From Nocardiopsis alba DSM 43377 (lineage in GTDB: Bacteria > Actinomycetota > Actinomycetes > Streptosporangiales > Streptosporangiaceae): a DNA stretch of 38,919 nt. The DNA is taken from assembly GCF_000341225.1 (NCBI RefSeq), contig NZ_ANAC01000034.1, forward strand, positions 1 through 38,919, read 5' to 3'. Within the stretch, counting starts at the first letter, position 1. Every line of letters begins with the position of its first letter. Made by a program: the position numbers and the translations under genes. The notes under the pieces are model-generated. The model was not told the DNA's origin. It made no database searches and saw nothing but the letters and a program-made list of their open reading frames with translations. This document shows, piece after piece, positions 32,373 to 38,919 of the stretch.

Positions 32373-34096
32373 ACGTCTCCCGCGTACGTTTCGAGCTGTC
32401 GTAGCCACACCTCGGTGGCCACGACTTGACTGAGCGCGCCCATCGGCGCGCGTGCCCCGCTGATCGCCGCTTCGAGGTCGGTGCGCACGGCCGCGGGGTC
32501 GATGATGCCCAGGTCGGCCAGGCGCGAGTCGGTCAACAACGCACGCACCTCGCCAGCATTGACGCGGAGGCCGTGGTACTCGCACGCGGAGTAGTCCCCT
32601 TTGGTGCGCCTGGCGAACAGGTCGGCCGGGAGCCGATCAGCGAATGCCTGGCGCAGGAGCGGCTTGGCCTGACGCACCGTGGTGCGCTGCCAGGCAGGCA
32701 CGGATAAGCACGCGGCCAGAACCCGGGAGTCGAAGAACGGCACCACCACAGGCACGTCCAGGCCAGCGGCCACATGCAGGAACGATCGGGTCGCGCTCCC
32801 ATGCGCATGGATGATCCGCCTCGCATGGGCGTCGGCTCCGTCCTCCTCGCCCCCGGGGCGACAGACCCGGAGCGCTTCGGCCACCTGGGCTCGCGCCGAA
32901 GGCGTCGCCCAGCGGGCGACCTTGCTCACCTGAAGCCAGGAGATAGAGGACTCGAAGACCCGCACATGCTCGGCACGGCGTGGTCGCAGCGTTTCCAGCT
33001 CGGTAGCCGCGTTCGTGAGCGCAGTCCGATACGACATCCGAGACACGGCGACCGCCGCACGCACCAGACGATGCACCGGCCGGTGTCGCAGCCGTGCCCA
33101 CCCCGTGCACTCCGTGAGGAACCGACCTGCGGTGGCGAGACGGACTCCGTCGGCGACGTAGGTGATCGGCGCCCCGAGCGCAACATCACCACCGTCTCCG
33201 ACCAGGTGAACACCCGTTCCCGCTACCGGGGCCAGCCGGAACCGAGTACGGGTGTACAGCGGCGTATCCAGGGTCGGCAGGTCCGTGAACGGAGCCGAGG
33301 CCAGACCGGTGAACGGAAGCTCATCGCGGCCTCCGGTGAGGACCTGATGCTCTAGGCCGGGCTCGCCCTGGGCGAGCGCGAACGCATACCCGGCATCATC
33401 GTCGTTCACCGCGTAGGGGTCGGTGTAGGTCAACGCCGTAACCGGCCGAGAGTTCCGGGCGGCGAGCAGTGCCACCGTCGAGGAGTCCAACCCCCCGGAC
33501 AGATCCGCCGAGACGGTTACGGCTCCAGCGGTGTGGGCTCTGACGGACTCCGTCAGCGCCTCAGCGAAAGCGTCGGGGGCGTCACGGACAGAGACGGAAG
33601 GCGGGTTCGGGCGCCGCTCGGTGCTCACGTGATCGCCGGAGATCACGAGGATGCGGGAGGGAGAGAGTGCCTGTACCCCGAGGTAGAGAGAATCGTCCGA
33701 GAGGCCGGGAACAGTGTCGGGGAGGATCAGGTGCGCTGCCAGCGCCAAGGGGTTAACCCGTGGTTGGGGCGACCGCGCGAGCGGCAGCGGGCTCAATGCC
33801 ACATGAACGCCATCGCGGCGGCGGGCCCACCACCATCGGACCGTGCCGGCGAGATCACCAGCGACGGCAACCCTGTCTCCGTCACTGACCAAGGCACCGA
33901 AGCGTCCGGGAAGCGTTAGCACGCGGACCATCGCCCGAGCCGGGGTGGTGCTCGTGGAGATCAGGTCGGCTACGTCCTGGTCGCTGGACAGGCAGTCACC
34001 GAACAGGGTCACCGACAACCCCGCACCGATCTGACGGATCGGGCGGGGGTCCCACCGACTCAACCGGATCGTGGGTTGTGCGGGTGCGTCCGGCAC
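32369..34096 (-). CDS. Lasso cyclase (C protein, asparagine synthase-like)
   Basis: A 575-residue asparagine-synthetase-like macrolactam synthetase. The N-terminal part is the degenerate Ntn-hydrolase half. The ATP-pyrophosphatase signature SGGLDSSTVALLAAR is at about residues 200-214, followed by a C-terminal half with VPFFDSRVLAACLSVP and RTKGDYSACEYHG. It adenylates the ring acid side chain and joins it to the core's N-terminal amine. I chose the GTG at 34096 (MPDAPAQP) with GGAAGGAGG 5 bases upstream; the open frame goes to 34132. It is the second gene of the operon, 60 bases after the precursor gene. No Asn-synthase role is likely in this context. Confidence 0.93.
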   Translation of the reverse strand: MPDAPAQPTIRLSRWDPRPIRQIGAGLSVTLFGDCLSSDQDVADLISTSTTPARAMVRVLTLPGRFGALVSDGDRVAVAGDLAGTVRWWWARRRDGVHVALSPLPLARSPQPRVNPLALAAHLILPDTVPGLSDDSLYLGVQALSPSRILVISGDHVSTERRPNPPSVSVRDAPDAFAEALTESVRAHTAGAVTVSADLSGGLDSSTVALLAARNSRPVTALTYTDPYAVNDDDAGYAFALAQGEPGLEHQVLTGGRDELPFTGLASAPFTDLPTLDTPLYTRTRFRLAPVAGTGVHLVGDGGDVALGAPITYVADGVRLATAGRFLTECTGWARLRHRPVHRLVRAAVAVSRMSYRTALTNAATELETLRPRRAEHVRVFESSISWLQVSKVARWATPSARAQVAEALRVCRPGGEEDGADAHARRIIHAHGSATRSFLHVAAGLDVPVVVPFFDSRVLAACLSVPAWQRTTVRQAKPLLRQAFADRLPADLFARRTKGDYSACEYHGLRVNAGEVRALLTDSRLADLGIIDPAAVRTDLEAAISGARAPMGALSQVVATEVWLRQLETYAGDV

Positions 34097-34156
34097 CAGG
34101 TCCTCCTTCCAACGGGGCCGGGCGCGGACCATACAGGTCCGCGCCCGGGACCGGGG

Positions 34157-34282
34157 TTAGTTGTAGCGGGCCTGGTTCAGGTCCGCCGTGTCCTCTTGAG
34201 CGGAGCCGAGCGTGAGGTCGCGGGCGTCGCCCAGGTCGATCAGGACGGGCTCCTCGTAGCTCTGGGGGGTGTTCTCGTTCAC
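34157..34282 (-). CDS. Lasso peptide precursor (A)
   Basis: A 41-residue frame not large enough for ordinary gene calling. GTG at 34282, with AAGGAGG 4 bases upstream. The leader holds YEEPVLIDLG (Y9, P12, L14), the YxxP-type motif read by the RRE, and T24 at the conserved -2 position. The predicted core is G26-N41: GSAQEDTADLNQARYN. G1 to D9 gives a nine-residue macrolactam ring; the tail is LNQARYN with Arg and Tyr as possible plugs. D6 in the ring DTAD stretch is the likely methylation and aspartimide site. Hand-calculated masses: 1733.76 Da for the lasso, 1715.75 Da with the aspartimide. It heads the operon with C, B1, B2 and M. No ABC exporter gene follows. Confidence 0.88.
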   Translation of the reverse strand: MNENTPQSYEEPVLIDLGDARDLTLGSAQEDTADLNQARYN

Positions 34283-34366
34283 GGTTCCTCCTTGGAATCG
34301 CTGTTCGTTAAGACCGGGTCGGGGGTCCTTCCCGGGGTGTGCGGGGCGAGCTTGGACTCCACACGG

Positions 34367-34397
34367 CCACGTGAGCGGCTGCTCACGTGGAGTTTTT
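34367..34397. promoter_or_regulatory. Strong palindrome upstream of the lasso operon
   Basis: CCACGTGAGC and GCTCACGTGG are perfect 10-bp arms around GGCT, followed on the plus strand by AGTTTTT. It has the shape of an intrinsic terminator for plus-strand transcripts, but no plus-strand gene is upstream; it lies 85 bases before the precursor start. It could be an operator for the lasso operon. Confidence 0.45.
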
Positions 34398-34546
34398 CGG
34401 GGTCTTGCCTGCTGCGGTTTCGTGGTTGGGCGGCGCGACAGCGCGGGACGAGCGGGCCAGGGGACGGTTGCTCTCTCCGCTGTGTCCGGGCGTGCTCACC
34501 GCACCGTCGCGCCGATCAATAGGGGGCGAGGTCTGTCGCTCCTACG

Positions 34547-34768
34547 TCAGGTCGCCAGTTCGCTGACCGCTACTTCCGGGTCCGACGCCTCGTTGGATGG
34601 AAGCCCGGTCACCATGCGCGCGCACCGCTGTGCCCCTGCGACCGCGACCTTCGAGGATGAGCTGAAGATCGAAGCGTGATGTCGGCCGGCTTGCTTCTTC
34701 AGTTCGCCGTTCGAGTAGCCCGGGGCGCGATGAGGAAGCGGGGGCGCTACGTTCAGCCCCGTTCCCAT
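34547..34768 (-). pseudogene. Truncated HATPase (anti-sigma-like ATP-binding) protein
   Basis: The 73-codon frame starts at ATG 34768 with a good site (GAGGTGAG, 5 bases upstream). Its end, AGAQRCARMVTGLPSNEAS then DPEVAVSELAT, matches the N-terminal part of actinobacterial HATPase_c_2 regulatory proteins (ARR..R......VSELVTNA). It stops just after SELAT where the family goes on with the ATP-binding N and G boxes. No continuation is seen in other frames downstream. Such genes often pair with XRE regulators, as here across the divergent gap. It is likely inactive. Confidence 0.6.
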
Positions 34769-35025
34769 GTTTCTCACCTCTGCTGGATTGACTATGCGTG
34801 CCGGTACCTGGCTGGCTTCCTGTAGCTCCCAATCGAACACGGACTACATCCGAAAAGCACCAGGGTCGGCGGCATAGTTTCTATGAACTGAATCCAGCTA
34901 CTGACCTGGGGAAATGAGGGCTGGGAGCCATTTCTATGCGGCCTTGGGGGTTGCGCTGATGATCTTCGCCGTTGCGGTTGCGGAATCCTCGGGCACTCTG
35001 TAACCGAACCCCCAGAAGGAGCGCG

Positions 35026-36516
35026 ATGACGAAGTGGACGAAAGCGCAGATTCGCTCCCTCGTTGGCCGAATGCGGAAGCAAGGGCGATCAGATGACGAG
35101 ATCGCTCAAGAGATCCGGACCGAATCCGGTGTGACTCCTCTGGCCGCATATCGGCTTCTCCACGGTTGGAGCCAGAACGAAGCAGCAGCGCGCTTCACGA
35201 AGGCGACACCCGGATTCGGGCTGGACCAAACTTCCATCAGCCGTTTGGAGCTGTGGCCGAAGCAAGGAGGCCGTGCCCCTCAAACAGTCCAGGTAGTTGC
35301 GTTCGCGCGGCTATACGGGACCTCTCCTCTGAGCCTGCTCAGCGCGGAAGCCCTTGACCGCTTGGACCAGGCTGAGCAGGCCGTCCTGCTGCGAGTCAGC
35401 CAGTCGCCCTCGCCGCTGGAACATCCGCTTCCGCCCCAGCGAGCGGCCCCCCGTCCCCCCTTCGAGGAACAACATCAAGCCACACCTTCTGAAAGGCAGG
35501 TCGAGATGGCAGCCAGGCGAGCAGTGCGATTCGGATCCCTGGTGGAGGGATCCAACACTGGAGCGGAGACGATCCAGGCGCTCTACGAAGAGACCGCCCG
35601 TATCGCGAGCGTCTACCCCAGGGTCCCGCTGAACGAGGTTCTGAGTGATCTCATCGAGGCCCAGGACATCACCTTCGTGCAGCTGGAGGGGAGGCAGAAA
35701 CCTGCCCAGAGCAAGGACCTGTATGTCCTCGCCGGCGTTCTCAGCCTCATGCTGGCCAAAGCGAGCCATGACACCGGAGATCCCCAGTCGGCGATGAAGC
35801 AGGCTCGGACGGCCGCGATCTGCGCAGATCAGGCCGAACACCCCGGCCTCATGGTCCGTGTGCGGGCTCAGCAGAGCTTGATGGCCTACTGGGCCGGTTG
35901 GACCAGCGAGGCCGCACGCTACGCCACAGCGGCTGAAGGCCTCGCAGAGCACAGCACCGGGAGCGGAGCCGTGTGGCTTGCCTCTCAGACCGCGAGGACC
36001 TGGGCAGCGCTCGGAGACGGGGAGAAGGCCCTGCACACTCTCAATCGGGCCGAGGATCTGCGAGCCGCGGTAGAGCCCGATGATCTCGACGGCATGGGCG
36101 GCCTGATGAGATTCGCCCCCTGCCGACAGGCATACTACGAAGCGGAGACGCGCATCTGGGTCCCCGGCGAGGAGGACCAGGCCAAGCAGTCGGCGCAGCG
36201 CGCTGTTTCCGCCTACGAATCCGCGCATGAGCAGAACAGCGACGACTGGGCGTTCGGCGACGAGGCTGGGGCTCGCGCAGATCTGGCGTTCGCTCACGTG
36301 TGTCTCGGCGAGGTAGAGGGAGCCCGGGAAGCACTCGCACCGGTACTGGACTTGCCTGCGCAGCAACGGATCTCTGGCATTCTGCGAAGCGTGATGCGGG
36401 TTCACGAACCTCTCCGCAGGCCCGAGTACACCGGGAGTGCAGTTGTACGTCAGCTCAGGGAGGAGATCGAGACGTACGCTCAGACGCCCGCAGCGGCTAT
36501 CACGGCCGGTCGTTAG
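35026..36516 (+). CDS. XRE-type regulator with TPR-like C-terminus
   Basis: A 496-residue protein. Residues about 25-95 are a helix-turn-helix (TPLAAYRLLHGWSQNEAAARF, FGLDQTSISRLELWP, then QTVQVVAFARLYG). Residues about 240-470 are a helical TPR-like repeat region (AARYATAAEGLAEHSTG, WAALGDGEKALHTLNRAEDL, AHVCLGEVEGAREALAPVLD). This is the common Streptomyces-type XRE-TPR regulator, often acting with a small peptide or signal. The ATG at 35026 has AGAAGGAG 5 bases upstream. The truncated HATPase gene is divergent, and a GNAT gene follows by 9 bases. A link to the lasso operon is possible but not shown. Confidence 0.88.
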   Translation: MTKWTKAQIRSLVGRMRKQGRSDDEIAQEIRTESGVTPLAAYRLLHGWSQNEAAARFTKATPGFGLDQTSISRLELWPKQGGRAPQTVQVVAFARLYGTSPLSLLSAEALDRLDQAEQAVLLRVSQSPSPLEHPLPPQRAAPRPPFEEQHQATPSERQVEMAARRAVRFGSLVEGSNTGAETIQALYEETARIASVYPRVPLNEVLSDLIEAQDITFVQLEGRQKPAQSKDLYVLAGVLSLMLAKASHDTGDPQSAMKQARTAAICADQAEHPGLMVRVRAQQSLMAYWAGWTSEAARYATAAEGLAEHSTGSGAVWLASQTARTWAALGDGEKALHTLNRAEDLRAAVEPDDLDGMGGLMRFAPCRQAYYEAETRIWVPGEEDQAKQSAQRAVSAYESAHEQNSDDWAFGDEAGARADLAFAHVCLGEVEGAREALAPVLDLPAQQRISGILRSVMRVHEPLRRPEYTGSAVVRQLREEIETYAQTPAAAITAGR

Positions 36517-36525
36517 CCTCTCACC

Positions 36526-37062
36526 ATGGTTCCTATTTCCCTCGATGGCTCGGCCCTGTCTCTACGAGAGCTGAAACCCTCCGACGCCGAGGCGTTGCAC
36601 ACCGTTTACGGCGACTCCAAGACCGTCGAACACCTCAGCTTCACGCCTCGCACACTGGATCAGTGCAGGGCCATCATCGACTCCGCCGTGAAGGATGCGA
36701 AGGGCGATCCCCGCACGGTCTACATGCTCGCAGTGCTCCATGGTGGGGAACTGGTCGGTGCCGCCAGGCTAGCGAAGGACGAGCGTCCCCATTCCGCCCA
36801 GATCGGCTTCGCACTTCGTCATGACATGTGGGGGCGCGGACTGGGGGCGGAGCTCGTCCAGCTCTTGCTCCGCTTGGGGTTCGCCGAATTCGGTCTGGCC
36901 CGGATCTGGGGCGCCCGGTCTCCGGAGAACCCCGCGTCCGAAGCCGTGATGAACAAGATGGGGATGGTCGAGGAAGGCCGTATCCGGCGACATCTATGGA
37001 CCGGTACCGCGTGGCGAGACTCCATCGTTCATTCGATCCTGTCAGACGAATGGGCCGGTTAG
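36526..37062 (+). CDS. GNAT family acetyltransferase (RimJ/RimL-like)
   Basis: A 178-residue protein: LSLRELKPSDAEALHTVYGD, LVGAARLAKDE, then IGFALRHDMWGRGLGAELVQLLLRLGF (given in parts: IGFALRHDMWGRGLGAE and LVQLLLRLGF) with the RGLGAE acetyl-CoA loop, and the family C-terminus ASEAVMNKMGMVEEGRIRRH. RimJ/RimL relatives acetylate protein N-termini or small amines; the substrate is unknown. It starts 9 bases after the XRE-TPR stop with no ribosome site of its own, so it is probably translationally coupled. A hairpin follows. Confidence 0.9.
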   Translation: MVPISLDGSALSLRELKPSDAEALHTVYGDSKTVEHLSFTPRTLDQCRAIIDSAVKDAKGDPRTVYMLAVLHGGELVGAARLAKDERPHSAQIGFALRHDMWGRGLGAELVQLLLRLGFAEFGLARIWGARSPENPASEAVMNKMGMVEEGRIRRHLWTGTAWRDSIVHSILSDEWAG

Positions 37063-37075
37063 CCGCCGTTTCCTT

Positions 37076-37135
37076 GAAGCGCATCACCGCAGATCTTCAG
37101 ATTCGATCTGGTGAGGGTCTGTGGTGATGCGCTTC
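37076..37135 (+). terminator. Long hairpin after the GNAT gene
   Basis: GAAGCGCATCACC (37076-37088) and GGTGATGCGCTTC (37123-37135) are perfect 13-bp arms, with a nested CAGATC/GATCTG pair inside. It ends the XRE-GNAT transcript and marks the left edge of the remnant region. Confidence 0.7.
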
Positions 37136-37310
37136 CTCGGTACCGTGGACACAATGTCGCGGTAAGCGAGGAGGAATAGCGAGTTTCTGAGACACCGATC
37201 CAGCACTTCCGAGTAGACCAATACCTCTGGGACGCCGGCCTCGTCCGAGCTGCCCGTGAGGGAAGCTTCCTTCCATCTGTGCTGCGCGCCTACGTGGAAG
37301 GGTGCTCGTG

Positions 37311-37373
37311 ATGGACGTCGAAGATCGCATCGCGGTCTTGCCTCCGGAGTACCGGAGACGGCCCGATGGGTAG
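37311..37373 (+). pseudogene. Short frame, possible mobile-element remnant (20 aa)
   Basis: MDVEDRIAVLPPEYRRRPDG, overlapping the next frame's ATG by 8 bases. No ribosome site is clear. It resembles the short leader part that often precedes small helix-turn-helix proteins of actinobacterial phages and plasmids. I treat it as a piece of the same remnant as the next entry. Confidence 0.3.
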
Positions 37374-37530
37374 GGCGCACGGACGTCTGCTCCGTTGGGG
37401 CGAGATCGAGCGGGATCACGGTATCCCGCGGGGAACCCTGAAGTCGTGGGTCCGTCGGGGCCACCTTCGCCTCTGTTCCTCACGAGGATGTCCAGACTGG
37501 TGGGGGAGTGGTGTTCGGGTGGGTGGTTGA
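37366..37530 (+). pseudogene. Helix-turn-helix (excisionase/MerR-like) fragment, 54 aa
   Basis: Frame MGRAHGRLLRWGEIERDHG, then IPRGTLKSWVRRGHLRLC, with the look of a phage-type DNA-binding domain (IERDYGIPRGTLKSWVRRG pattern). After about residue 37 the sequence no longer looks coding and ends near the left flank of array F. It may be the start of a gene cut by the array insertion. The preceding 37136-37310 holds another short frame (VDQYLWDAGLVRAAREGSF) without a start codon; taken together they look like mobile-element debris. Confidence 0.4.
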
Positions 37531-37608
37531 GGGGTGTCGGGTTTGTCTGTTTCTCGACAACTTGCAGAAATGAGGGGTTGCTCGGGATAGCGTTGCAGGT
37601 CAGGAAGA

Positions 37609-37818
37609 CTGCTCCCCGCATGTGTGGGGATGGCTGCCGACCGCACCGGCGCCTGGGCCGCCGGACAGACTGCTCCCCGCATGTGTGGGGATGGCTGCCA
37701 ATTGATGATCAGCAGACCGGTAGTGGTCTTCTGCTCCCCGCATGTGTGGGGATGGCTGACGGTCCCAGCGGATGCCATGCTTCGCCGACGCTGCTCCCCG
37801 CATGTGTGGGGATGGCTG
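37609..37818 (+). CRISPR. CRISPR array F, 4 repeats of the second family
   Basis: Repeats at 37609, 37670, 37731 and 37791 (CTGCTCCCCGCATGTG, then TGGGGATGGCTG, 28 identical bases), spaced 61, 61 and 60. The flank before it (CGTTGCAGGTCAGGAAGA) could be its own leader; it shares only GCAGGTCA with the other leader. The repeat is of the same class as that of arrays A, B, C, E and G, but clearly distinct from it. It reads towards array G. Confidence 0.92.
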
Positions 37819-37948
37819 AAGTCGGTGGGGTGTTCGTGAGTGCCGGTCGGCTCTGTGGGGGTGTGGTAGGGATGAGTGAGGAGCGGATGTCGCTTCGTGG
37901 TGAAGGTTGCGGGAAGATAACGGCCTCTGTTTCCGCAGGTCATTTTCC
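37819..37948 (+). promoter_or_regulatory. CRISPR leader, copy 4 (array G), with shared upstream segment
   Basis: 130 bases between the last array F repeat and the first array G repeat, close to the copy at 29820-29949. The core GCGGGAAGATAACGGCC and CAGGTCATTTTCC end at the first repeat. Confidence 0.78.
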
Positions 37949-38526
37949 CTGAGCCCCACGCACGTGGGGATGGACCGACCTCCAGGCCCTCGTCCAGGAC
38001 CCTGATGTCCTGAGCCCCACGCACGTGGGGATGGACCGAGCCCAGACCCCCGGTCCGGCCGGATCGGGAACTGAGCCCCACGCACGTGGGGATGGACCGA
38101 GGTGGGCCTGGAGGTAACCGAACTCACCCGCCTGAGCCCCACGCACGTGGGGATGGACCAGCCCGATGACGCAAATCCCCAGGGAGATCCACCTGAGCCC
38201 CACGCACGTGGGGATGGACCGGTCCCCTCCACCCAGGCCCCGTCTCCCGAGACCTGAGCCCCACGCACGTGGGGATGGACCGTCCTCGGAGCTGTAGGCG
38301 GACGCGGGGATCAACTGAGCCCCACGCACGTGGGGATGGACCGGACAACACCTGGCCGCCGGTCGCGGTCTCCTCCTGAGCCCCACGCACGTGGGGATGG
38401 ACCGGCGGCGCCATATTTAAATATGCCCCACGCTTTCTGAGTCCCACGCACGTGGGGATGGACCGACCTTGGTGACCCCGGCCCAGTCGGACTCCCACTG
38501 AACCCCGCGTACGCGGGGATGGGACG
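37949..38526 (+). CRISPR. CRISPR array G, 10 repeats
   Basis: 29-bp repeats at 37949, 38010, 38071, 38132, 38193, 38254, 38315, 38376, 38437 and 38498, all 61 bases apart (32-base spacers). The 38437 copy has one change (GAGTCCC) and the last is decayed (CTGAACCCCGCGTACG). Leader on the left, decayed end on the right, so plus-strand reading is expected. One spacer (38405-38436) contains the AT-rich ATATTTAAATAT, unlike the GC-rich chromosome. No cas genes within the window. Confidence 0.96.
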
Positions 38527-38651
38527 CCGCATTCGGGAAGGCGGGAGGCTGACACAGAAAGCCTCTGGCGGTCGGATCATGGGATGAATGACGTCACAAG
38601 TTCTTTTTCATTCCACCGACATCGCCTTCAGGAGGAGGCTAGGGTGTCTGT

Positions 38652-38909
38652 GTGGGTCGGATGTCTCATGGAAAAGCAGTAGCGATAGTCGCCGCATCCT
38701 GCCTGATGCAGGCGACCGCAGCGATGGCCGGATTCACCGCCACGCCGACCCTGTGGCAACTAACGATGCTCTCGGCCACCACCCTCCTTGCGGGGGGAGT
38801 AGCTTACCTGGGCGTCTTCTCAAAAAATCGAGTTATGAGACGTGGTAAAAGAGCCGCGGCTAAGAGCTCATCTCAAAAGTCCTCGCTGTGCTTGGCCAGA
38901 TGCTTGTAG
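38652..38909 (+). CDS. Small membrane protein, unknown
   Basis: An 85-residue frame with a hydrophobic N-terminal segment (VAIVAASCLMQATAAMAGF) and a second one (LTMLSATTLLAGGVAYLGVF), then a basic tail (KNRVMRRGKRAAAK). GTG at 38652, with GGAGGAGG 13 bases upstream; the ATG at 38661 is another option. It lies right of array G and near the window edge. I do not recognise it. Confidence 0.5.
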   Translation: MGRMSHGKAVAIVAASCLMQATAAMAGFTATPTLWQLTMLSATTLLAGGVAYLGVFSKNRVMRRGKRAAAKSSSQKSSLCLARCL

Positions 38910-38919
38910 CAGATGAGGA

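Noticed and set aside
34157..34282. Ring closure at Glu5 or Asp6 of the lasso core
   Set aside because: A five- or six-residue ring is too small for lasso peptides; position 9 (Asp) gives a normal ring.
34269..34679. A plus-strand frame opposite the lasso precursor and truncated HATPase
   Set aside because: Sequence is low in protein-like features and is opposed to two better-supported frames. The precursor frame fits lasso rules.
37921..37948. Zur-like TCATTTTCC at the leader end
   Set aside because: Only a half site, repeated in all leaders, with no palindromic partner. It is part of the CRISPR leader.
24963..38526. cas genes between the arrays
   Set aside because: All cargo genes were checked for Cas-like features. 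None of the proteins resembles Cas1, Cas2, Cas3 or Cascade subunits. The locus must rely on cas genes outside the window.
1..38919. tRNA, rRNA or known riboswitch genes
   Set aside because: I saw no cloverleaf with a conserved TTCGA arm and no rRNA-like sequence. A covariance-model scan would be decisive and I could not run one.

Overview
The window is high-GC chromosomal DNA from an actinomycete. A Streptosporangiales-type organism near Nocardiopsis or Thermobifida is my inference from gene content and codon use; no rRNA or other marker proves it. The left part (about 1-24.8 kb) is dense, very GC-rich and looks like ordinary chromosome. The right part (about 24.8-38.9 kb) is lower in GC, is broken up by CRISPR arrays and carries accessory genes.

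Left part, in order: the 3' end of an oligopeptide-type ABC ATPase gene; a divergent TetR regulator and YqeB-like membrane protein with a good operator between them; a Zur-type box followed by cysteine-free ribosomal proteins L33 and L31; a flippase-like membrane protein with a degenerate kinase domain; a TipAL-like MerR regulator; aroQ; a FUSC membrane protein; an FdhF/YdeP-type molybdopterin oxidoreductase; a secreted or anchored protein and a small membrane protein; a YeeE/YedE (TsuA-like) sulfur transporter with a YbaK-domain protein; an acyltransferase-3 protein behind a DUF4097-like lipoprotein; a YqeY-like protein; and an AraC regulator divergent from a GH78-like glycosidase.

The most unusual left-side locus is 19.8-24.8 kb. 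An MFS exporter gene and a tight four-gene operon are divergent, and each has its own Zur-like 7-1-7 palindrome. The operon encodes an SAM methyltransferase, a DUF364-like 'heavy-metal chelation' Rossmann protein, a PduX-like GHMP kinase and a fold-type II PLP enzyme of the cysteine synthase/SbnA class. I read this as a zinc-starvation-induced pathway for a small zinc-binding metabolite (an amino-acid-derived zincophore) and its exporter. With the Zur-type L33/L31 pair at 2.3-2.8 kb, the window seems to hold two arms of one zinc-sparing response.

Right part: seven CRISPR arrays (2, 2, 3, 3, 7, 4 and 10 repeats) lie in the same orientation, with two related I-E-like repeat families and four copies of one leader. 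No cas gene is in the window. Between the arrays are single accessory genes (NUDIX, 5-FTHF cyclo-ligase-like, two GNATs, a DinB/MDMPI-like protein, a methyltransferase, an XRE-TPR regulator) and a complete lasso-peptide cluster on the minus strand (precursor, cyclase, RRE, leader peptidase, PIMT-type methyltransferase). The precursor core GSAQEDTADLNQARYN, with a PIMT homologue, predicts an aspartimide-bearing lasso peptide with a nine-residue ring. The array pair at 29.67-30.34 kb and the pair at 37.61-38.53 kb are copies of the same two-array module, with the same 130-bp separating segment.
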